DNA from: Branchinecta lynchi
Taxonomy: Eukaryota > Arthropoda > Branchiopoda > Anostraca > Branchinectidae
Direction of reading: 5' to 3'
Length of the DNA stretch: 64,000 nt
Assembly: GCA_023053575.1 (NCBI GenBank)
Contig: JAKZAP010000054.1
Coordinates: 186,001 to 250,000 of the forward strand
Shown one piece after another: positions 55,661 to 64,000 of the stretch. The notes under the pieces are model-generated. The model saw only the letters and a list, made by a program, of their open reading frames with translations, was not told the origin of the DNA and did no database searches. The stretch's first letter is position 1. Each line of letters starts with the position of its first letter. Both the position numbers and the translations under genes were made by a program.

Positions 55661-56928
55661 GGGATCCCAAAACGTAAGTGGAGGGATACCTATGACATCG
55701 CAAAAGTTGTCCGTCCGTCCGTCCGTCTGTAAGCACGATAACTCTCGAAGGGAATGAGATATTTTGATGAAACTTGGTGAGAAGGCTCGTTGGGTCGTCG
55801 GACCAGTCAAGTTCGTAGATGGGCTTTGTAGCTCTACATTTAGGGGTGGGGGAGGGGATTGAAATTAAGGGACAAACAAAATATTTTGAAACAGCTAATG
55901 TGATAGTCGATTACGGGGTAAGAAGACATGCTGAACACGATGGTGAAAACCATTTCGTCATCGGACAAGTAGTTCGCCCGGAATCCGGCCAAAACCGGAG
56001 AGTTTGTTGAAAGTAAAAGTTTTATTTGAAGTTGATTAGATGTTCGATTTAGGGGTAGGAAGACATGCTGAAGACTTTGGTGAAAATTATTTTCTCGACG
56101 GACAAGTATTTCGCCCGGAATCCGGCCCAATCCGGAAAGTTTTTTGAAAGTAAAAGTTTTATTTGAAATTGATTAGATGTTCGATTTAGGGGTAGGAAGA
56201 CATGCTGAAGACGATGGTGAAAACTATTTTCTCGACGGACAAGTATTTCGACCGGAATCCGGCCCAAACCAGAAAGTTTGTCAAAATTAAAAGTTTAATT
56301 TGGAGTTGATTGGATGTTCGATTTAGGGCAAGAAGTCATGCTGAACACTTATGTGAAAACAAGTTTCTACCCGGACATGTAGTTCGTCCGGAATCCGGCC
56401 AAAACCGGAAAACTGTTGGAAGTCAAAGTTTTATTTCTAGTTGATTAGATAAGTGATTTAGGGGTAAGAAGAGATGCTGAGTCCCTGTGTGACAATCGTA
56501 TTTTACCCGGACATATAGTTCGACCGGAATCCGGCTGGAATCGGAAAATTTGTTATAAGCTAAATTTCTATTTGAAGTTGATTGATGTTCATTACTGGGG
56601 AAAGAAGATACCCTGATTTCGTCTTTGAGCTTTCTTTTTTCGCCGGACAAGTAGTTCTGGAGTTCGAACCGGAACCGGAACATTGGCAGGAAAGTGGCAG
56701 GAAGTTTTCGTCAAAACAGATATGACTTATAGGGGTAAACACACATGCTGAATCCAAATCTGAACTTGGTTTTCTCAGGTGATTAGCTATTTGGCCTTAA
56801 TCTGTTTCTGAATTTTAATTGTAAAAATGTTCAAGGAGTCTGGCGAAGACTGGATCTGGCTAAGACAAGACCCAGTTGTCTGTATCAGATATTGAATTTT
56901 TGGGATCCCATCGAAACCTTTGGTCTTG
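55661..56928 (-). mobile_element. GGGATCCC-family tandem-core element nested in the hAT
   Basis: Terminal GGGATCCC (55661) next to a T-run, (GTCC)n at 55710-55730, about six ~136-bp core units, and the 5' end complement of CAAGACCAAAGG at 56917-56928. At 1268 bp it is one core unit longer than the copy at 7823-8981, showing copy-number change of the core units. Confidence 0.72.
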
Positions 56929-57737
56929 TTCTATCTGTAAACTTCTGTCAGGCCGAGACCAAAAGCTTATTACGTCCGACAATCCGGATTTTTTTGTTAA
57001 TGCACTGGCAAACCTGTTTTCTTCGCTTCTTTTCTGAAGAAGTGTGTTTTGAACGTGAAAATTACTTTTTGTTGCTATTAGCTCGGAGCAAATCTACTTT
57101 CTTTTCTATTGGCTCTATTTTGTCTTTAATTCGGAACAAATCTACTTTGTGTTTACTTTGTTTTCTATGGCCACTATTTTGTCATTTTTTTCGACGGTCA
57201 GATTTGTGATTTCAAAGCTATTATTTCCTTTTCAATGGGATTGCAAAAAGACGGTCTGCTCCTCGGCGTTTCCCAAAATTTTGCCTGCGGCGCATTTCAT
57301 AGTATTCTCTATTTAGAGGAACGGTGTGTCATTTACTTGGCGATTTGGCTTGGAACTTTTTAAATATGAAACACATTAAAGGCTGGCTAGAACCTGTCTA
57401 GACAAGGGCAGCTTAAAAAATTTCGCCGGCGGCGCTTGCTTTAATTTGTCCAGGGTACAGGTGTTGAAAGCTTCCCTCTTTAGCGAAAGTTGAAATGTTA
57501 AGCTGAGGCTATGGGTATGTATACAACAAATTTGATTACAAGAACAACTTAAGCTGATGCATTGCAGCTAGTTTTACACCGACTCTATTATTTGTTGTTG
57601 GGGATGTGCGCCATTAGTCGCAACAGTTCATTTTTGTTGGTACGTGAGAGTCGTATATTACGATCCGGGAGTCTTTGAAATGAGGGGTCTCACCCCCCCC
57701 CCTGCCCTGAGTGGTTCGGGCCACCCCTGTCTTCCGT

Positions 57738-57765
57738 AACACCTTCACTATGTCCATTTTCTATC
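57738..57765 (-). CDS. Separated first codons of the frame at 51847-52144
   Basis: Right after the second TCTTCCGT target duplication. The minus strand begins with ATG preceded by an in-frame TAG (and TGA further up) and reads in frame, without the hAT, into the frame at 52144. Gene status is uncertain. Confidence 0.4.
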
Positions 57766-57822
57766 ACCTTTTTTCTGCCTGCTCCGCCGATCGCGTTAGC
57801 CCAGCGACTGAAGCCGAAATAT

Positions 57823-59405
57823 CACGGTTGCCAAATATTTTTGGCCGAGAGTGTCACTTTTTCACTCAAAAAGTGCCCTTCGGTGTCATTTACAAATTCA
57901 GAAAGTGTCACAAAAAGTGTCACTTTTCAGATATTTTCTACCAATCAGAATTTGTGTCAATTATTATCCGATTGCCGTTTACAACTGGACATTAAATGCC
58001 GGTTTTGAACACTGGTCCACTATGGAAAACCAAACAGGACAAAACATTCCGTACGAAAAAATCATGGGTAAAAATCCAGAGTAAATATCATAAGCAAATG
58101 CAAATAAAATAGATATGGATCTGATATTGATTTAAGAAGGAAAGAAATCAATGGTAAAATCTATGAGGAAAATTCATAGGGAAAAATCACAGGGAAAATT
58201 CACGCAATTTCGATCAAATTTCACGAGAAGAAATCAACAGTAAAAATATCAAAGGGAAATTTCACAATGCGGAAGAAATCAACGGGAAAATTCACAGGGA
58301 AACATCAAGGATGAAATTCACTAAAAAATATGAAAGGTAAGTTTACTGGAGAATTTCAAAGGAAAAGTCCATTGGTAAATTTTTAAAGTGAATTTTCTCT
58401 TTCATATTTCCCCATGAACTTTACCTATGATATTTTCCATTGAATTCTACCACCGATTTCTCTTTTTAAGTTAACGGAGCGGCAACGCGAAATTTCCCTT
58501 TGATAATTTCCTATGAATTTTAGTGTTGATTTCTGCTCGTGAAATGTGATCGAAATTACGTGAATTTTCCCTTTGATTTTTCCCAATGAATTCCCCTAGT
58601 AAATTTTACCACTGATTTCTTCCAATGAATTTCTCCTTAGATTTTCTCCAATAAATTTTATCTATGGTATTTCATAGTGAATTACACCCTTGATATTTCC
58701 CAGTGAACTTTACCATCGATTATCTTTTTAAATTAGCGGGAACGTGAAACTTCCTTTGATATTTCCCCGTGAATTTTACCCTGGATTTTTCCCCATGATT
58801 TTGCCTAGTAAATTTTACCATTTATTTCTTTCCACTTTCAATCAATATCTATTTTCTTTGTATTTTGCTGTGATATTTACTCCTGATTTTTACCTATACT
58901 TTTTTCGTTCGGAATATTTTGTCCTTTTTGGTATTCCATAGTCCAACTGATCAACCCCCCTCCCAAAAATACTAAAAAATCGGTGTTTACGGCGGGAACG
59001 TCATTGTTGCCCATAACAAGAGAAGGGATCTAAGACTTGTGAGTGCTAAGTCGTTGCCCTGATATCCCAGCATATAATCCGAGATGAAAACAAACACAAC
59101 CTTTAGTTCAGAAGAGAGATCAATATTTCAGAATATTTACTTCAATCATGTTTAGGTTTGCTTCTAAGCAATCAGTGTCGAAAGTAACCAATTTAATCAG
59201 AGTTCTGGACAAAACTTGTCACCCATGCAGCTTAGTAAATAACAGAAATATATATTTCTATAAAATTGTATGATTAATACTTATAAAGTTTCATAAAAGT
59301 GTCATTTTGGCAAGAAGTGCCATAATTTGGCCTGAAAGTGTGGGAAGTGTCACGGACTTCAAAAAGTGTCATAATGACAACAAAAGTGTCACTTTGGCAA
59401 CCCTG
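57823..59405. mobile_element. Foldback/MITE-like element with CA(C/G)GGTTGCCAAA termini and inverted simple arrays
   Basis: The left end CACGGTTGCCAAA and the right end (complement) CAGGGTTGCCAAA continue into matching GTGTCACTTTT-rich subterminal arms. Flanks share AGCCGAA (57812-57818 and 59406-59412), a possible target duplication with one indel. Inside, 58110-58370 is built of GGGAAAATTCAC/ATCA-type units, and 58380-58860 is built of the complementary GTGAATTTTCCC/TGAT-type units. The centre can therefore fold into a long imperfect hairpin. No coding sequence. CAGGG-type ends suggest a hAT-mobilised MITE. Confidence 0.65.
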
Positions 59406-59435
59406 AGCCGAATAGGCCTCTCGGGTACGGCATAG

Positions 59436-59500
59436 AGCCTTGTTTGCTTAGAACCTAGTCAAACTGGGCTCGAAACGCGGCTTATTTGACGAACAACTGA
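59436..59500. repeat. 65-bp direct repeat, left copy
   Basis: AGCCTTGTTTGCTTAGAACC … GAACAACTGA. It matches 59842-59906 with about six differences, and the two copies bracket a LINE fragment. Confidence 0.85.
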
Positions 59501-59841
59501 AAATCCCTAGGGAATGAGCCAACCACTCATTCAACTCATCAACATATAAATTATACAATAATGGAGAAAGAACCCCACCTTGCCTAACACCATTAAGGAC
59601 AGGAAAAGGATAGCTAAGAACACTGCTCCATCTAACTTGAAACCTTTGGGTATCAAACCATGCACCAAGGGTGCCAATAAAACGTGAGTCAATACCCCGC
59701 GAGACCATCTTTTTCAGAAGCTTCTCATGGTTAACCCTGTCAAAAGCAGCCTTAGCATCCAGAAAGCAAACAAACACAGGGGTTGCAAACAGCCAAATAC
59801 ATTTACCAAATACAGAAGATAGGTGTAGTAAACGGGCTGAT
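59501..59841 (-). pseudogene. LINE reverse transcriptase fragment
   Basis: The minus-strand frame (to 59777) shows RT motif A FLDAKAAFDRVNHEKLL and motif B NGVRQGGVLSPLLYNLYVDEL with the intervening VRWSSVLSYPFPVL, about 90 residues, then runs into the flanking direct repeat. The catalytic (F/Y)xDD motif C is absent. It differs from the LINE at 39346-41493 (VRQGG versus VPQGS in motif B), so a second LINE lineage is present. Confidence 0.8.
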
Positions 59842-59906
59842 AGCCTTGTTTGCTTAGAGCCTAGTCAAACTGGGTTCAAAACACGGCCTATTTGAGGAAC
59901 AACTGA
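59842..59906. repeat. 65-bp direct repeat, right copy
   Basis: AGCCTTGTTTGCTTAGAGCC … GAACAACTGA. Partner of 59436-59500. Confidence 0.85.
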
Positions 59907-60087
59907 CGTGTAGGGGGACGTGAGATTTGTTCGGATATGTGACAGCTTGGGGATAATGAGCAGACTGCATTTAGGGGTCAATTAGGGTTCCTGTAACATA
60001 AATATACGCGCTGTTTTGCTCTAATTGATCTAATGAATTAAAACGACAACATTCAGAATTAGATGTATTTTGTTCTTTTTCTTTTTT

Positions 60088-60575
60088 AGCGATTGTAATT
60101 GTCCGTCAGTCGGTCCCGTTTGTGCTAGTTCGGGCACTTCCAGATAAGCTAGGACGATGAAACTTGGCAGGCATATCAGGGACCGGACCAAATTAAATCA
60201 GTCGCTTCCCCAATCCGACCATCTAGAGGGGAATGGGGGAGGAGGAATCCAGAAACATATGGAAAAATTAGATATGTTTAGCTTACGAACGGGTGATCGG
60301 ATCTTAATGAAACCTGATATACGGAAAGACCTCGTTTCTTAGACATTCCATTTTAAATCCAGACCAGATCCGGTGTCATTGGGGGGAGTTGGAGGGGGAA
60401 ACCGGAAATCTTGGGAAACGCTTAGAGTGGACCGATCTGGATGAAACTTGGTGGAAAGAACAAGCACAAGTCCTAGATACCTGACTGACATAACCGGAAC
60501 GGATCCCCTCACTTTGGGGGAGTTGGGGGGAGTCCAAATTTCTAGTGATCCTGCGAGTTCGGTGCTTTTTGTTTT
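60088..60575 (-). mobile_element. CAAGTGCCAT-family element, 3' part of the core only
   Basis: GCGATTGTAATTGTCCGTCAG to GAGTTCGGTGC matches 23836-24340 (same orientation) but lacks the terminal hairpin on the left and the 5' half on the right. Confidence 0.65.
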
Positions 60576-60704
60576 TGACAGAACCTCGCTCGTCCGAAGA
60601 ACTTATTTTCTGTAAGGTTGCGTCTGTTGCTCAAGTCAAAGAGCCTGGAGACTGGCTTAAGCTAAACTCATCGATAAGTTGCTGAAATCAGAGCCTGTTT
60701 TTAA

Positions 60705-61200
60705 GGCACTTGCAGCTTCGCTCAAGTGCCAAATACCGATCACTTTTCGGTCGGTCTGTCAGGCGACTGTTCTCGAGTTAGGGTACTTCAAGAAGTGCTA
60801 GGACGATGAAACTTGGAAATATTCACTTTCCCGATCAGACCACCGCGGGGGAGTGGAGGGAGGGGGAATCCCGAATATTGACCTATTTGTAACTTTTGAA
60901 CGGGGAATCGGATCCTCATGAAACTTGATATTTGGAAAAACCTTGTATATCACATGTCACAGTTCAAGTCTGGGATGAATCCGGTGACTTGGGTGGGGGG
61001 GGGGAGGGGAGGCGGGAACCGGAAATCGTATGACATGTTCAGAGTGGACGGATCGGCATGATCACCGGATTAAGTGACTCTGCATGGGGGTGTTGGAGGG
61101 GGGGGGGGCAGAATTCCGGTGAAAGGTTCCGGTTTAAGGTAGGCTACTTCCAGATGTGCTAGGACGATGAAACTTGGCTTGAACATTAGAGACTTGACAA
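60705..61200 (-). mobile_element. CAAGTGCCAT-family element, 3' end with hairpin, 5' truncated
   Basis: The hairpin GGCACTTG-CAGCTTCGCT-CAAGTGCC (60705-60730) is followed by a CGATCACTTTTCGGTCGGTC box and diverged core units (GAAACTTGATATTTGGAAAA at 60920) with G-runs at 60992 and 61098. It fades near 61200. A separate 5' end of the family, plus orientation, lies at 61533-61560 (AGCTCATATGGCACTTGCAA). Confidence 0.6.
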
Positions 61201-61904
61201 GGTTGTATGCAAGAAGGAAATGTTGGTTTCAGGCAGAAACTGCGTATTCTGAGACAACCAAAGAGCCAGCTTTAAAAAAGAATGACTAGCAAACGAAAAT
61301 CTGAAGTGTGAGAAGGAAACGTATGCAAGAAGGAAATGTATTTAAATTATTTCTATACTGTTGCACACAGCCTAGCAGATGTTTAGGAGACTAAACGAAT
61401 GGCTTAGTCGTGAAATATGCCACCCTTGCAACATCACATTTGCAGGGAAGTGTGTGTCCGCTGGTTTAAAGGACCCTTGGCACTATTTACTGCTTTTGTT
61501 CTAATATTATAAAATATTTGAATGCTTTAAGAAGAGCAGGAAGCTCATATGGCACTTGCAATGCTCGGTAAAGGATGAAAGTAGGGATTCGCCAATTCGT
61601 GGGCTTGTTGTGATCATTTTTAAGCAAGACCCTTGAGATAAGAATGACGATGGACCCTTGGAAATCACCAGAGTATATTGTTTTATAATTTGTATTTATT
61701 TTCTTTCTCCCGGCTGTAATGATGCGCACTTTAAGGGCCCTAGAAATTCATCTGTAATCAAAACCCTTTCGGCAAAAATGTTCCTGGGCCCTTTAGGATC
61801 ATGAATATACATGGTTTAAAAAAAAACAAACTTGTAATAAATAACTGAAGCTTCTACCGACTATAAATAACAGAAGCTCATTGTTGGAATAAATGTTCAA
61901 TGTA
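61201..61904. other. Stretch with little recognisable content
   Basis: Contains a short direct repeat (GTATGCAAGAAGGAAATGT at 61206 and 61321), a lone CAAGTGCCAT-family 5' end (61533-61560) and otherwise A/T-rich sequence. No gene supported. Confidence 0.45.
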
Positions 61905-62800
61905 CCTTACTACTGAAGTTGTCAACCCCTTTGAAATGTTCAAAATGGTGTATACCATGAAAGAATTTTTGTACCAAAAAATGGATGACATATACTTTGA
62001 TCAGCCCATCAATGGCTATCGATTGCCGTCGAACAAAAAATTCTACCTGTCTTATTTCAAAAGTTGACTTTTTTGCCGTAGGCCAACTTTCTAACGTCAC
62101 GACTTAGAAAGCAGCAAAGGATAAGCTCTAGTTTCTTTAGCAATGAGAGAACTTTTAAAGTTTAAGAGGCACATCTGATACCATTACTCTACCGCGAACC
62201 CAAGTGCAAAAAAAAAATATGATAAACTCAGCTGAAATTGTCGCAGACATGGATAGAAACAATAGATGGCAGCACTTTCGGACCCGTGGGAAAAAGCCAC
62301 TTTTTTGTCTCTGTAGATTTTTCTATTTATCACTCAAAGAAGATATGTTGGCTGTGGGGCCGGGGAACTGCCGACTATATTTAACACTTATAGATTTTAG
62401 TCCATCTTCCATTTGAAACTGGTGCCTGCCTGCTTGCGTGCTAGAACGGAGCTTTCCACTCGAAAGCAGAAACATGGTTTGATGAAACGAAAGGTTCGCT
62501 ACACAACTTGAGATGGTCCTCTCCGACATAGGCTATACAACTCCACTTCACTTCGCAAACCGTAGGCTCTGGCTCGAGGACAAGCAAAAACCATCCTTTT
62601 TGGCCCCAGGCAAGAGTTCTACGGAGCTTTCCAAAATGTAATGTCATATTCATCAATCCGGCCTAAGGTCCACACTTTCCGTAAAAACCGCACAGGTTAG
62701 ACCCTTCCCAGTTACCAGGAATAAAATGAAATCGGCGTCATAGAAAAAAATAAAATAAAAAAAAAACGAGGACAAAACCAAAGTGTTGCTCTCGCAACAC
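61905..62800 (-). mobile_element. Truncated inverted copy of the 48130-50998 element
   Basis: The terminus ACAAAACCAAAG-GTGTTGCTCTCGCAACAC type lies at 62772-62800. The sequence then matches 48159-48960 and 49170-49360 in inverse orientation, with the second ~346-bp unit missing. It ends near GTTGTCAACCCCTTTGAAAT (61919). Confidence 0.8.
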
Positions 62801-63016
62801 AACTAGGCTCCAGCGTGAACCGTTGTACCAGCTTTCAACTTGATATCTGTCATTTTCCACTTGTTATGGTCTCTCATAAGTGGTCAATCTTTGCCCAATT
62901 GCCCCTGAACCGGGTGGGTGGGACCCCCAAAAGGCTCAACTAGACGACAATACCCAGAGATGTAATAAGTTTGAGCTTGATTCGTGCACTGGTTCACGAG
63001 TTATGAGCTCCACAAA
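62801..63016. other. Unassigned stretch
   Basis: No gene or repeat recognised between the 62800 element terminus and the GGGATCCC-family copy. Confidence 0.4.
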
Positions 63017-63555
63017 CAAGACCAAAGGTGTCGGTGGGAGTCTTTGCCAGGCTAATCTTCAGAGAAATCCAAGTTCAGATATACCTCAATAAGCCATATC
63101 TATTTTGACGATACTGACGTGTTCAGCATGTCTTCTTCCCCTAAATCGATCATTTAATCAACTTCAAATCAAACTTTTACTTTTAACCAACTTTCCGGGT
63201 TTTGCCGGATTCGGGACGAACTACTTGACTGGCGAGGAATAGTTTGCACGATTATGGTTTTCACCATCATGCTCAGCATGTCTTCTTACCCCATAATCGA
63301 CTATCACATTAGCTGTTTAAAAATACTTTGTTTGTCTCTTAATTTGAACCCCTCCCCCACCCCTAAATATAGAGCTAGATAGCCCATCTACGTGCTTGAC
63401 CTTACCCCGAGTCTTACTCTTGACCCGATGAATCCTCACACCAAATTTCATCAAAATATCTCATTCCTTTCGAGAGTTATCGTGCTCAAAGACAGAAGGA
63501 CAGACGGACACTTTGCAAGGTCATAGGTATCCCTCCACTTAAGTTTGGAGATCCC
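63017..63555 (+). mobile_element. GGGATCCC-family element, internally deleted and old
   Basis: Starts CAAGACCAAAGGTGTCGGTG, keeps parts of two core units (CAGCATGTCTTCTT at 63124 and 63264), the ACCAAATTTCATCAAAATAT phrase, a (GACAGACGGAC)n remnant (63490-63512) and ends GGAGATCCC (63547-63555). Substitutions are much denser than in the other copies. Confidence 0.65.
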
Positions 63556-63653
63556 AAAAACGGTGAACACCAAAAACCGGAAACCGAAACCCGAAAGCTG
63601 CTACAGCGCTCGCAATAGTGGATTGCTCAAAGGAACACTCGACTAAAAATGGG

Positions 63654-63682
63654 ACAAAACCAAAGTGTTGCTCTCGTAACAC
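63654..63682 (-). repeat. Lone terminus of the hairpin-ended element
   Basis: ACAAAACCAAAGTGTTGCTC then TCGTAACAC, one mismatch from the termini at 48130 and 50998. No partner is visible before the window ends. Confidence 0.6.
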
Positions 63683-63805
63683 TGTTACACTTATATAACT
63701 ATGTTAACGGAGTTGACACTGAATCTCTCTCTCGTCATAATCTCTTTATATGCTTAAAGGACTGTCGCCCGTAGCCTTATTTTGGTTGATACCGAAAGGG
63801 AACTA

Positions 63806-63965
63806 CACTGTAAAAAAAATTCTTGCAGTATTTGCTACTGGGATTGCCACTGAGATAAGATTATCTCTAAGTCGGATAAATGTTATCCCAATAGAGATAA
63901 GATTCATCCCAGTAGCAGATACTGCAGTTAACTCAACAATTACCCTGTGAATCTTTATACAGTTT
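63806..63965. mobile_element. Small palindromic MITE-like element
   Basis: CACTGTA … ends facing TACAGT (63959). The arms GCAGTATTTGCTACTGGGAT (63825) and ATCCCAGTAGCAGATACTGC (63905) are inverted, and the inner arms hold GAGATAAGATT on both sides around the centre GGATAA-ATG-TTATCC (63874-63888). It can fold over nearly its full length. No coding capacity. The frame 63750-63950 is a by-product. Confidence 0.6.
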
Positions 63966-64000
63966 AGCACTGTTAACATAAATTGTATCGGAATTCCATA

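Larger units (their letters stand above)
52152..57729. mobile_element. hAT element (5578 bp with nested insertions), 8-bp target duplication TCTTCCGT
   Basis: Inverted ends CAGGGGTGGCCCGAA (52152-52166) and TTCGGGCCACCCCTG (57715-57729). Target duplications TCTTCCGT at 52144-52151 and 57730-57737. Two other elements lie inside (53081-55390 and 55661-56928), leaving about 2 kb of original sequence. The right interior (57255-57600, inverted) is clearly related to the interior of the hAT at 31638-33550 (ACTGCAATGCATCAG-like and AAATGCGCCGCAGGCGAAAT-like phrases), although the termini differ beyond the first bases. The left interior has repeated AGTCGTTT motifs, including GAGTCGTTTAAAAAAAACGACTC (52312-52334). 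No transposase frame. Confidence 0.9.

Noticed and set aside
48130..62800. A single 14.7-kb transposon with the inverted copies at 48130 and 62800 as its terminal repeats
   Set aside because: The left element already has its own facing terminus at 50970-50998, and the region between contains independent elements with their own target duplications.
1..64000. CRISPR array or prokaryotic operons
   Set aside because: All tandem repeats lack unique equal-length spacers; the splice sites, U6, tRNA B box, LINEs and Polinton genes show a eukaryotic nuclear genome.

Overview
The window is a repeat-dominated stretch of an animal nuclear genome. Three things point to a metazoan. There is a Nanos-type double CCHC zinc-finger exon with a splice acceptor. 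There is a U6 snRNA-like sequence and a tRNA-Gly-like sequence. The mobile-element mix is also typical of invertebrates: a Maverick/Polinton remnant, a tyrosine-recombinase (DIRS/Ngaro-type) retroelement, CR1/Jockey-like LINEs, hAT elements with 8-bp target duplications, and tandem-core elements resembling the 'pearl'/Helentron-associated type of marine invertebrates. The species cannot be named from the sequence alone.

Layout. 1102-6176: four near-identical 1269-bp tandem repeats, each with a perfect CRE-type palindrome. 7539-22841: copy A of a composite repeat plus a 6.36-kb tandem duplication of most of it (copy B). 23323: U6-like sequence. 23524-30850: decayed minus-strand Polinton fragment (ATPase, protease, integrase and minor-protein remnants), itself split by a tandem-core element. 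31102-38243: copy C of the composite repeat, carrying a 1.9-kb hAT element. 39073-42288: a 5'-truncated LINE, nearly intact, on the minus strand. 43255-43509: Nanos zinc-finger exon. 43920-48051: minus-strand tyrosine-recombinase retroelement with gag, RT/RNase H and YR remnants. 48130-50998: an element with hairpin-bearing inverted termini. 51847-52144: possible exon whose start is split by a 5.6-kb hAT element (52152-57729) that holds two further insertions. 57823-64000: smaller terminal-inverted-repeat elements, LINE fragments and decayed copies of families seen earlier.

The copies act as each other's controls. Copy C lacks three insertions present in copy A (12880-14517, 15025-15724, 7823-8981), and copy A lacks the hAT element of copy C. 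Copies A to C also show the empty site of the LINE at 39073-42288. Exact insertion edges and short target duplications can therefore be read directly.

Two tandem-core families (one ending in a CAAGTGCCAT hairpin, one in GGGATCCC) share a single blueprint: a CAAGA start, a subterminal inverted motif, a tandem core, a (GACGGAC)n stretch, a TTGCGAT box and insertion within A/T runs. This is the most interesting structural system here. The only convincing host protein-coding sequence is the Nanos exon. Most other open frames are accidents of repeats.
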